A stretch of DNA of 60,000 nt from Tubulanus polymorphus. Its lineage: Eukaryota > Nemertea > Palaeonemertea > Tubulaniformes > Tubulanidae. This document shows positions 43,240 to 52,390 of this stretch, in pieces. Location: NCBI RefSeq assembly GCF_964204645.1, contig NC_134033.1, forward strand, positions 6,422,231 to 6,482,230. The letters run 5' to 3'. Under the pieces are notes generated by a model. The model saw nothing but the letters and a program-made list of their open reading frames with translations. It ran no database searches and was not told the DNA's origin. Position 1 is the stretch's first letter, and each line of letters begins with the position of its first letter. Both the position numbers and the translations under genes were made by a program.

Positions 43240-44976
43240 GCTGATCGAAGTTCGAGGCAGCCGAACCCAGTTGGTGTCGCTGGTCCAGAAGTTAGCAGAC
43301 GCCTTAGAAAATGTCGCGATAGCCAATGACACGAACGTCGACAGCCTCAACGATGAAACTGAGACAGCCGCCGCAGAGAAATACGTCACCGAAATCGAAG
43401 AGACGCACACACAGATGGTCGCTAGCTTTAATACCTATCTGCAGTCAAGAGCTGACGACGCCTCATCCGTCATGTCAAAGGCCTCGTCAGCGGCGTCACG
43501 AGCAACCACCGTATGTGCGCAGAAGAAGGCCCTTGAAGTAAAACAACTGAGACGTCGCCTCGAAATAGAACGTCAACAAGATGAACTCACTCGTCAAGCC
43601 AAGCTAGCCCAGGCTGAAGACGAAGCCGACGCCGCCGCGCTAGAAGCCAGCCTCCAGGACGCAGATGTCTTAAACGCTGATCGCATACATGACTTCGACG
43701 ACGAAATGCAGCCTATGGCACAGCCCGATAGAATTCCACTGCTGCCACAACCCGACAGAATTCCACTGATGCCACAACTCGATAGAATTCCACTGATGTC
43801 ACAGCCCGATAGAATTCCACTGATGTCACAGCCCGATAGAATTCCACTGATGTCGCAGCCCGACAGAATTACGCTGATGTCACAGCCCGACAAAATCCTG
43901 CCTATGCCGCAGCCCGATAGAATCCTGCCTATGCCGCAGCCCGATAGAATCCTGCCTACGCCGCAGCCCGATAGATCTTTGCCGCCGAAGCAGTCCGTTA
44001 TACCGCCGCCTGACTGGTCCATGTCGTATCAACCCGAATATCAGCCGAACCGCAACCAACCAACCAACCAACCAACCAACCAACCAACCAACCAACCAAC
44101 CAACCAACCAACCAACCAACCAACCAACCAACCAACCAACCAACCAACCAACCAATTAAAGCAGAAGATCGAACCATCTATTCTCAAAGTCCGTACCGAA
44201 GATACATTTGCACAAGTTTGACGGTGATCCAAGTGATTGGCCGAAATGGTATGGTTTGTGTAAGGCACTGATTGACGACCAACCAGATCTTACAAACACA
44301 GAGAAAATCACGCACTCGCAGTCAGCCGTGACCGGTGTCGCACAGCAGACGATTGCCGGTATGATGTACAAAGGTTGACTATATCACCAAGCTTTGACAT
44401 CACTCGAAGAAAGATTCGGCCGAGAAGAAGACGTCGTTAAAGCGTGCCTCAAGAAAGTTTTCCAAAGTACCCGCTGAAGAATTGTGATGCAGGACCGCTC
44501 GAAAGATTTCAAGCTAGCCTGCACTGTGCCGTGACGACCCTTGAGAATCTCGGCTATGAGGGTGACCTAGCAAGCGTAGAGAATCATCGCCGAATCGTAA
44601 TGAAACTACCCCTAGAACTCAACCGAGAATGGGGCAAGAAAGTATTTGAGATTGAACCACGCCGCCCAAACCTGTCCGAGTAGATGGCCGACACAGCAAG
44701 TTAAAATAACATTGAACTGTCCAGCCATGCGGACTGAAACACGAGAAACTCGAGGCTTCGACCGACCACGACCGAATACTAGATCGATGTTCACGACCCA
44801 GAATCTGCAACGAAGACCACAAGCTCGCTGTATGTCGAACGTTTAAGCTGAAATCTGTCAACGAGAGATCAGCGTACATTGCAGAGTCAAAGAGTTGTTT
44901 CTGCTGTTTGGGAGAAGGTCATCGCGTGAGATCCTGTCCCGGCAAGAAAACGTGTAATCAGCCAAACTGCAAGGGG
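43240..44976 (+). pseudogene. BEL/Pao Gag, tandem copy B
   Basis: Same content as copy A: the coiled-coil part from EVRGSRTQ, the QPDRIPLM repeats, the CCAA tract (25 units), the DUF1759 pieces and the zinc knuckle. The frame through the CCAA tract exits differently from copy A because of the missing unit, but neither reaches the DUF1759 frame. Copy B alone continues into the downstream pol. Confidence 0.85.
44056..44155. repeat. (CCAA)25 tetranucleotide tract
   Basis: 25 perfect units by counting, one fewer than in copy A. Confidence 0.95.
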
Positions 44977-45390
44977 AAACATCACCCCCTGCTACACGGG
45001 AGTCAACGAGTGTACCCGAAGAGATAAGTTGCTGCAGTGTGTCTATCAGATGGATTATCCGTCAACAGCCAAGTATACCATGAGACTGAAGCTGAAATCA
45101 ACACTATTAGCTGTCAGAAGCATAACGTGTCGAACGCCATACTGCAAGTCGTTCCAGTCAGACTTTACGGCACCAAGATACCTACGCGTTGCTCGACTCA
45201 GGCACACAGACGTCACTGTGCTGTAGCGAACTTGTTGATCGACTCGGTATCAGCGGTGAGAGAAAATTTCTGAAGTTGAGCAATGTCGAAAATGACGGTG
45301 AACGGTACAAGACGCTTAAATTCAAGATGAAAATCAAACCAAAGCAGTCAACAATGTCATAGAAGTCAACGAGGCGTGGGCTGTACCCAG
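44880..45390 (+). pseudogene. BEL/Pao zinc knuckle and aspartic protease remnant
   Basis: CFCCLGEGHRVRSCPG and NCKGKHHPLLH (about 44895-45000) form the Cys/His-rich end of Gag. The protease active-site triplet Asp-Ser-Gly (in LLDSGTQTSL) is coded at 45195-45203. Frames shift several times between 45000 and 45390. Confidence 0.7.
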
Positions 45391-45391
45391 A

Positions 45392-46468
45392 TTGAACGTT
45401 TCGATGCCGAAGATAAAGAAAACGATAATCGAAAATTACTTCAGTGACATTTGTATACCAGAAACGTCATCCGGGCAAGTGGAAGTTCTGCTGGGAGCCA
45501 ACGTCATCAAAGCCATCATCCAGCACGAAGTCAGAACAGCAGGGCCCGGCCGACCGATTGCCGTAAGAACCGATTTTGGTTGGGCCGTTACTGTCAATAT
45601 GGCGAATACCGAACAGACGACTGAAAGAAACGTATTGTGCCTCGGGAAGTCAACCGATAATATCCACGAGACGCTTGACGCATGGTGGTCAACGGAGTCT
45701 TTCGGAACGAAGTACGACAAGCCCGTAGCCGAATCCCGAGAAGATATCAGAGCCGATAAGAACCTGCGAGAGAGAATGAGATGTCTCGGTGACAGATACG
45801 AGACGAGCCTGCTGTGGAAGAACGACGACGTGCAGTTACCGAATAATCGCCATATGGCCTACCGCCGATTAGAAACGACCGAGAAGTCCTTGATTCGTGA
45901 CCCAGCGAAGGCAGAAGCATATAAGCAGACATTCGCAGCTTACATCGCCGATGGTTACGCCCGTAAACTGACACCACTTGAAGCTGCCTCTAACGAGAAG
46001 AAGAGATTGTATTTGCCGCATCACGCCGTCGTAAACCCGAACAAGAAGAAGATCAGAGTAGTATTTGACGCTGCTGCCACTTACCAGGGAGTGTCACTGA
46101 ATAACCAACTCATAACCGGCCCAGATCTGCTCCAATGCCTACCGGGAATCCTACTAAGATTCAGAGAAGAGCCGATTGCTATAACGGCCGATATTGAGCA
46201 GATGTATCACCAAATAAAAGTTCGAGAAGAAGACCGACCAGCGCTCAGTTTTCTGTGGAGAGACCTAGATACCACGAGTCCGCCAGACGTCTACGAAATG
46301 CAAGTCACAATCTTCGGCGCCCGGTGTTCTCCAGCCATGGCGAATTACGTCTTAAGAAAGACAGCAGAAGACAACGAATCAGAAGTAGACACAGACACTG
46401 CCGCGGCCATTAGAAAACATTTCTACATGGACGATTTTCTGAAGCTATTCAACGCGCAAAGGATGTAA
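45392..46468 (+). pseudogene. BEL/Pao reverse transcriptase part of Pol
   Basis: The open frame of 358 codons covers the protease-RT linker (GANVIKAII, VRTDFGWAV) and the RT palm: HHAVVNPNKKKIRVVFDAAA, ITADIEQMYHQIKV, TIFGARCSPAMANYVL, and the catalytic Tyr-Met-Asp-Asp at 46424-46435. The frame stops at TAA 46466-46468, shortly after the catalytic box, while RT sequence resumes in another frame. These motifs match the Pao/BEL RT family. It makes cDNA in active relatives; this copy is broken. Confidence 0.85.
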
Positions 46469-46470
46469 CA

Positions 46471-47565
46471 ATGCTGCTGAAACGTGGTGGATTCAGACTG
46501 ACGAAATGGACGAGCAACAGCCGTGAAGTCCTGCAAGCATTACCACCATCCGAAGTCAGCTGCCAGACGATCGATCTCATGGCCGACCAGCTACCCGCTG
46601 AACGTACCCTCGGGGTGATATGGTATCCAGAGTCAGACACGATTGGCTTCAAGGTCCGAGAAGCAATGACGCCGGCTACCAAACGGGGAGTGCTTAGCAA
46701 AGTTTCATCAGTTTTTGACCCGTTTGGCATTGCTGCACCATTCACAGTGAAAATCATGATGCAACGTCTTTGGTGTCAGAAACTCGACTGGAATGATGAA
46801 CTAACTGGGGTTGACCTGGAAAATTGGCAGATGTGGCTCGAAGAATTGATCAAACTTGAGATGCTGAAAATTCCGAGATGTTACCGAGTACAAGATGTGC
46901 CGTCGACCGGGCGACAACTACACGTCTTCTGTGACGCATCCGATAAAGCCTTTGGTGCCGTGGCTTACCTCCGCACGCAACACGCTGATGGCAACGTCCG
47001 AGTCGCATTCGTCATGAGCAGATATCGCGTCGCCCCGCCGAAGAAACTATCAATAGTTCAGTTAGAGATGCAAGCAGCAGTCCTGGCCGTGAGACTAGCC
47101 GACACCATTCGCAAAGAAATGAGCTACGTAATCGATGAGACGATATTCTGGTCAGACAGCGAAATTGTGCTGAAGTATATCGCAAACGAAACGAAACGAT
47201 TCCACATCTTCATCGCCAATCGGGTAGCTGAAATCCACGACTCCTCGCACCCAAACCAATGGCGACACATCCCAGGCAGTCTGAACCAAGCTGACATTGT
47301 GTCGAGAGGTGCCACCGTCACAGAACTCAAGTCCAGCGTCTGGCTAGAAGGGCCTGAATTCCTAGAACTTGATGACACAAACTGGCCGAAGCCGAAACTA
47401 GACGACTCAACACTGCAAGACGATCCCGAAGTTAAGAAAGTCAACACACTGTCCGTCGCAGAAGTGTCAACCGCGCTTCCGGACCCTGCCAGATGGTCGT
47501 CGTGGATGAAATACAAACGAGTCGTCGCGACAGTAGTCAGGGCTAAGTCGATCCTGATGAAGTGA
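46471..47565 (+). pseudogene. BEL/Pao RT C-terminus and RNase H part of Pol
   Basis: 364 codons: the RT connection (GFRLTKWTSNSREVLQALPP, LGVIWYPESDTIGFKV, KRGVLSKVSSVFDPFGIAAP) and an RNase H-like domain (VFCDASDKAFGAVAYL, FWSDSEIVLKYIAN, NQWRHIPGSLNQADIVSRG). The frame ends with a TGA that is followed at once by remnant integrase sequence. Typical BEL/Pao order. Confidence 0.85.
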
Positions 47566-47763
47566 GACGTCGCGAACACCGACCCGCTGAAAGTTTCAGA
47601 GCTCGAAGAGGTGGAAATCCTGATTTTTTAAGCGGCACAAGAAGCAGCGTACGGCGACGAAATAGATGATTTACGAAGCCACCGACCAATCTCGAGAACT
47701 AGCAAAATACTGGCGTTAACTCCGAAGCTTGATGAGAACGATGTCTTGAGAGTAGGTGGTCAG
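47566..47763 (+). pseudogene. BEL/Pao integrase N-terminal remnant, truncated
   Basis: Fragments in one frame (ISRTSKILALTPKLDENDVL, then RVGG) match the start of the integrase region, which in this family leads into the zinc-binding domain. The sequence stops abruptly at 47763 where the AT-rich island begins. The catalytic core is absent. Confidence 0.6.
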
Positions 47764-47905
47764 TAATTGTATATATCTTGTTTCATACCAAAGGTCGAAG
47801 GGTCGAGCTCAATAAAAATAGATTCTCACACGCTCGAATTTATTTTTATTTTTTACTCACTCGCCCCTTCAACCTTTGATAGCAAACAAGATATATACAA
47901 TTACT
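47764..47905. repeat. Long imperfect hairpin at the left end of the AT-rich island
   Basis: The left arm starts TAATTGTATATATCTTGTTT and the right arm is its inverse, AAACAAGATATATACAATTA. Pairing continues inward through CCAAAGGTCGAAGGG against CCCTTCAACCTTTG. Arms are about 60-65 bases with a short loop. Confidence 0.85.
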
Positions 47906-48017
47906 CTAATAATTTCAAATTTTAAAAGTGTGAGTAAAGTGTTAGCATAATAATCTAGATAAATACGATCAAATATAGATTTCGAATAATAAAAAATCAA
48001 TTTTTAAACATAAAAAG

Positions 48018-48139
48018 TGTGAGTGAAATAATTCATATTTTAACATTGAATATTTATATTTATATGCGTTAGGTTCTTGATTTTAAACTTAAAGGTGTGA
48101 GTAATGTGTGAGTGAAATAATTCATATTTTAACATTGAA
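48018..48139. repeat. 34-bp direct repeat, two copies 88 bases apart
   Basis: TGTGAGTGAAATAATTCATA and the following TTTTAACATTGAAT occur at 48018-48051 and again at 48106-48139, with no difference by eye. Shorter GTGTGAGTAA words lie around them. They precede the first ORF, so a regulatory or replication role is possible. Confidence 0.85.
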
Positions 48140-48185
48140 TAATTGTTTGAGTGAGATTTATTTTAATAAAAGTTGTGTAATAAAA

Positions 48186-48530
48186 ATGAAGACAGAAGAA
48201 GAAGAACCCAAATTCAAAATCGAAATAACAGAAACTAATATCTTATTTTCATTATCTAACATTAAAAATTATATTTCAGCAACAAATTTAGTGTATGGAA
48301 GACAATATAAAATTGATAATATTACTATGATTAATCAAATATTATTTAATTACTGTACTAATAGATACTTTAGATAATGGTGCTAAAAATCCTAAAATAT
48401 TTAATACAGTTTTGAATTATAAAGGAACTTTAGATGAAAAAAATTATAAATATTCTTCAAACTCCGTTTAATGAAAGAAATGATGATTTAATACTTTCTA
48501 AAAGTTGCAATGATTTGATTAACTTAAGAA
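48186..48530 (+). pseudogene. AT-rich island ORF 1, broken
   Basis: ATG 48186 starts MKTEEEEPKFKIEITETN, an acidic start followed by a mixed region (NLVYGRQYKI), to a stop at 48377. A second frame continues without a gap (DTLDNGAKNPKIFNTVLNYK, about 48362-48470) and a third (FNERNDDLILSKSCNDLINL, about 48466-48530). The composition is constant, so this looks like one gene with two frameshifts. Not recognised. Confidence 0.5.
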
Positions 48531-48791
48531 TTGAAAAACGGCAATTATATTATGTATAATGAAAATTCATCAAATATTGGAATTCAATGTGAATCATTTA
48601 ATAATAATTCTTATAAAGATATTGGAATTCAATGTAAATTAGATGATGAATTTAAAAAGTTCAATCTTAATGAGAAAGTGTATTGTGATTGTGGAGGTAA
48701 ATATTTAAGATCATATAAATCAAAACATTATCAAACAATTAAACATATCAAATATGAAATGAATAATAATTCTATATTGAAAAAAGATTAA
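48531..48791 (+). CDS. AT-rich island ORF 2, small protein with a C-x-C...H-x5-H motif
   Basis: About 86 codons; there is no ATG at the very start, and the first ATG (M in NYIMYNENS) comes near 48550. It has two near-repeats, NIGIQCESF and DIGIQCKLD, then YCDCGGKYLRSYKSKHYQTI followed by KH at about 48681-48750. Cys-x-Cys-Gly-Gly and His-x5-His spaced like this look like a small zinc finger. I associate CxCGG..Y..NK..H..TKKH motifs with small proteins of AT-rich large DNA viruses and Polinton-like elements; this is memory, not a search. It may be the 3' part of ORF 1. Confidence 0.5.
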   Translation: MKNGNYIMYNENSSNIGIQCESFNNNSYKDIGIQCKLDDEFKKFNLNEKVYCDCGGKYLRSYKSKHYQTIKHIKYEMNNNSILKKD

Positions 48792-48978
48792 GCTGTATGT
48801 TTCAAATATATAATAGTTAAAACATTGAGAAATTAGTTAATGAATAACTGTTAGACAGTAAGTTTAATTGTTATTTGATTTAATCATATAGAAGTTTAAT
48901 ATTTTGAAAATGATTATTGAATATTAAATCAAAAACTAGTAAATACTTTTTAATCTTTTAATTTTTTTCTTAAATAAA

Positions 48979-49181
48979 TGGATGGTTTCATTCCAACCGG
49001 AAGTAGTGATTTGAAACATTATTTAGTTGCTGGACGTTTAATATTGGCTGCGCTTTACTTTTACTATGAAAATATCAGTAAGGATCGGATTAATGAAAAT
49101 ATGAAATTAAGTAAGAAATTAAAGAAGTTAAATGGAAATAATAAAAATAATCATAAAAAAGTTAATATTGAATCAGATTAG
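48979..49181 (+). CDS. AT-rich island ORF 3, small protein with one hydrophobic segment
   Basis: ATG 48978-48980 starts MDGFIPTGSSDLKHYLVAGR, followed by a hydrophobic stretch LILAALYFYY and a Lys/Asn-rich tail (MKLSKKLKKLNGNNKNNHKK). 67 codons, intact. It could be a single-pass membrane protein. Not recognised. Confidence 0.45.
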
Positions 49182-49202
49182 TGAATTTATCTAATAATTA
49201 AA

Positions 49203-49360
49203 TGAGTGAAAATATACCAAATTTATTACACCTTATTTACAGAAATCAAGAGCAACTGAAATTAATTATTATGATTTCTGGAATGGTTTCTTTTTCAGTA
49301 AGTGATGTCTCAGAAGTGATTTATTCATATATGATATTAAATTTCTTTACATTTGACTAG
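49203..49360 (+). CDS. AT-rich island ORF 4, short hydrophobic protein
   Basis: ATG near 49203 reads MSENIPNLLHLIYRNQEQLK, then a hydrophobic stretch (LIIMISGMVSF) and a stop near 49358. About 52 codons, too short for strong support. It starts about 20 bases after ORF 3 ends, as in a compact gene cluster. Confidence 0.35.
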
Positions 49361-49440
49361 AATAATACAAGAGCGATATAAGTTAGTTAGTTTATTCAAT
49401 TAGAAAAACAATAAAATGATACAAGAATGATATTAGCAGT

Positions 49441-49794
49441 TAAGTAACCGTTACAACCGTATCACAGCCAGATGGCTACAGTTTGCGTGGACCTGGTTGC
49501 CACCGAGATCGCGTATCATAATCGTAAACACGTGTATAATTTTTGTTTTTAACGAGTTTAAGACTGTGTCTGTTCTCTCGTTTGTTTATTTTGTGCTTTA
49601 TATAGTAACATTTTGACAGTTCTGTAAAGTTTTGAAACATTCTCAACAGATTGTAATCTTAATTAGTTTCTAGCCGATTTTGTATAAAAGCCGTAGCAAA
49701 TTCTCTGTAAAATCAGTTCATCTTTGTAAGCCTGATGGTGCACGTCTCTCTGCCAAATAAATCGCTCTCGTCTTTACTCTGAAGGAGTTAGTCA
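49441..49794 (+). mobile_element. Second BEL/Pao LTR, uninterrupted
   Basis: It matches the 39516-41064 LTR from GTAACCGTTACAAC to TTAGTCA, without the R1 insertion. It keeps the TATA box (TGTATAAAAG, about 49680) and a poly(A) signal AATAAA at about 49756. The first few bases differ (AGTTAAGTAACC), so its 5' end may be truncated by the island. Confidence 0.85.
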
Positions 49795-50064
49795 TTTCAT
49801 GACCAAGGGACAGGACGACGACTTTGCCTCGCTTTGCTGCTTCAAGGGACAGGACGACGACTCTGCCTCGCTTTTGCTGCTTCAACCAGGGAACGCGGTG
49901 ACTCTGGCCGACTCGCTAATTTTGCCTCCGCCTGGTGACCCGCCTGGCTTTGCCTTGCTTCTGTCATATACAGTCCTCCTCGCTCAATCGCTTCCTCACT
50001 CCCCATCGACTGTCAGTGGAGTGAGCCCGAAACCCCGTGGTGTTGGACCGAGAACTCTCCCAAC
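49795..50064 (+). other. BEL/Pao leader after the second LTR
   Basis: It repeats the leader at 41065 (TTTCATGACC, the two GGGACAGGACGACGACT units, CCAGGGAACGCGGTGACTCT, then CGTGGTGTTGGACCGAGAAC), so the second LTR acts as a 5' LTR. Homology stops near CTCTCCCAA at about 50063. Confidence 0.8.
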
Positions 50065-51443
50065 AGACTGATTCCGAGAAGAAAATGTAATTCAATTCAA
50101 TTGACCACTATAAAGAAATTGAGCTTCCTAAGACATCGAATATAGCTGAATTACAAGCTGATTGTCCTGAAATCGGTCCACTTCTAGCACTAAAATTGGA
50201 TTCTGACGATCTGCCCATTGATGACAATGAGGCCCGAAGTTGTACCTTCGGTCAAATCTTTTCACTGTTGATAACGTCGCATTGTACTTCCTGTATACTC
50301 CACGTGACTTCTGTTCGAAAAGCTGAAAAAATCCTTCGTCTTTTAGTAGTTCCCATCTCATTACGCAAAGATGTTCTCAAAGCCTACCATGACTCCCTAG
50401 TAGGTGGCTACCATCAGGGTCAGGACCGACTATGTGGAGTTCTTCGCACCAAGTAATTGGGATTCTATGTATAAAGATTGCCGCGATTACGTCGCAACCT
50501 GCGAAACATGTCAAGAGAAACGAGATTATACCAAACACCCAGCACCTCTGCAACCCCTTCCAATTGAATAACGTTTCTCTCGATGGCATATTGACTTTCT
50601 CGGCCCAATAACACATACCAAAGATGGCAATAAGGTTATCCTCTTAGTTGTAGATAGCAATTCAAAATGACCAGAAGCGTTTGCCCTAGAATCCCAGGAT
50701 ACCATTGAAGTTGCAAATGCTCTATTCCGCGAGATATTTTGTCGTTATGGAGCACCTAGGTCATTCGTCTCAGATAGAGGTAAAACTCTCATGTCCAATT
50801 TACTCAAGGCTTTATGTGAACACTTCCAACCAAACAATGCTACACTGCCCCTTATCGACCCCAATCAAATGCAGTCTGTGAGCGCACTAACCAATTCATT
50901 TGGCAATCACTCAGGGCGTACAAAAATGAAGCCCAAGACAATAAGGATAAGCTTCTCCCATCTATCATGATGAGTTTTCGGCATGCACCGTCAGCTGAAG
51001 GGTCAGGCTTTAGCCCATTTTATATGTTGTATGGTGAGGACATGCGCCTCCCGATAGATCCAGCCCTCATCCCACGGGACACATTGTCGAAAAACCACAG
51101 TCTACCTGCAAAATATTCTCCGTGAGCTCTCAATATCTCACAAAATTGCAAATGAGAACATAGCTAGATCTCAAGCTAGATACAAAGCAAAGCATGATAA
51201 AAAGGCATCTGTGCCCGCATTTAAGGTCAATGATAGAGTTTGGCGTCACGTGATGAAGGTTTAACCCCCAAATTATGTAAGAAATTTATCGGCCCGTACT
51301 ACATCACTAACATTGGCGAAAAATGCACTTATCAGCTAAGAAACGTCTCCGACAATACGTTACTCAAATCCATGATTAACGCCGATGGGTTAAACATCTT
51401 TAAAGAAACAGCACCGGTTTCACTAACACGAATGTCAGCTTGA
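50065..51443 (+). pseudogene. Ty3-type (Metaviridae-like) integrase remnant
   Basis: Pieces in shifting frames: the RNase H-integrase spacer (LRLLVVPISLRKDVLKAYHD, then GGYHQGQDRL of the zinc-binding domain), the core (WHIDFLGPITHTKDGNKVIL, IFCRYGAPRSFVSDRG), and the C-terminal region (LCKKFIGPYYITNIGEKCTY). In-frame stops occur, for example TGA near 50669. By family knowledge this catalyses insertion of the cDNA; the copy is dead. It is joined directly to a BEL leader, so it belongs to a different element. Confidence 0.8.
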
Positions 51444-51485
51444 ATATCAGTAGAATAATCAGCTTGTTGATTGAGGCTGGTCACC

Positions 51486-51596
51486 AGGGGCCAGTTTTAA
51501 AGACTGGTATTATTTTTTCCCCGAGACTTTCGATTGAAAATGAATTGAGTCTGCCCCCGGGTTAAAGTTAATACTATTCTATGAAACCAGCCCCAT
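51486..51596. repeat. Short MITE-like repeat (GGGGCCAGTTTTA ends)
   Basis: GGGGCCAGTTTTAAAGACTG at the left and CTATGAAACCAGCCCC at the right form a weak inverted pair, with GGTATTATT and AATACTAT inside. It has no coding capacity. Confidence 0.4.
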
Positions 51597-51969
51597 GATG
51601 ATGATTAGAAATGATGAGAAAACCTTAGGGCTATCAACCAAATGGCTTCAGAACACAATAGCTTCAAAGTACGTAGGTAAAGATAGATCCTAGAATGAAA
51701 GAGATCCCCATATAGATTGCCATAATTCTGCAAGTGGGATTCTTGACGACTTACGGTTATATGTATGAAATTCCCTCGGGACTTTTTTGCCTGTAGTAAG
51801 GCAATCAAACACGGTTGGGGATTCCCCCTTCAATATTCGGCTCGGACACCTGTTAGCCTACTAGGATACCTCTCCCCTCTAAAGGTGTGATTATTTCAAA
51901 AGTTAGGTTAGGTTTGTGGGACGAAAATCACTTCAATGCGTAGCTAAGATGCTGATCTAAACAGCCGTA
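51597..51969. other. Spacer, nothing recognised
   Basis: AT-rich sequence without a coding exon or a repeat that I can identify. Confidence 0.4.
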
Positions 51970-52390
51970 AACGGCATTTCTCCTGGGTCGACGCGCTTAC
52001 ATTTAATAATAATAATATAATATGTATCTTATATAGCGCTAAATCCAGCCAGGCTGCTCAGAGCGCTTTACATTGTTTGATATTATTACCCCGGCAAATT
52101 TTATACTCTAACATTGAATATAACTCTAGGTATAGGGTATACTCGCGCCTTACGCGGTGGTTCCGCGAGGCCTATATAAGGAGAGTCCCAAAGCTAACCC
52201 TGCTAAGGCTGAATAATCTGCAGAACATCCATTCTTCCGACTTTCATCCTTTCATGACACACGTATACACCAGACATCCATTTCATCGCCACACTTTCAA
52301 AAACTGATCGTTCACGCTTCACATCGTGTTTTGAAAAATTTTGTACTTATTTAGGAAACAGAAAAATAAAGACATCTTAAAAACATGTGT
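51970..52390. repeat. Dispersed repeat with GCGCT box and LTR-like right part
   Basis: TATATAGCGCTAAATCCAGC and CAGAGCGCTTTACATTG are words seen in many invertebrate short interspersed repeats (from memory). The following part has a TATA-like GCCTATATAAGG (52168-52180) and an AATAAA about 190 bases later (52364), like a small LTR or SINE. It is not assigned. Confidence 0.35.

Larger units (their letters stand above)
47764..49440. mobile_element. AT-rich island of unknown origin with a long terminal hairpin
   Basis: Base composition changes sharply at both edges: two lines counted inside give about 17% and 27% GC, against roughly half in the flanking pol and leader. The left end is a hairpin (47764-47905), followed by direct repeats and at least four short ORFs, all plus strand, with strong A/T third positions. 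It sits between a truncated BEL integrase and a BEL LTR. No known transposon ends were recognised. It could be a fragment of a DNA virus or Polinton-like element, a plasmid-like element, or a non-autonomous transposon; this is open. Confidence 0.6.

Noticed and set aside
51970-52100. GCGCT-box repeat as a tRNA gene
   Set aside because: No cloverleaf could be drawn from it and the A and B boxes are not clear; kept only as a dispersed repeat.
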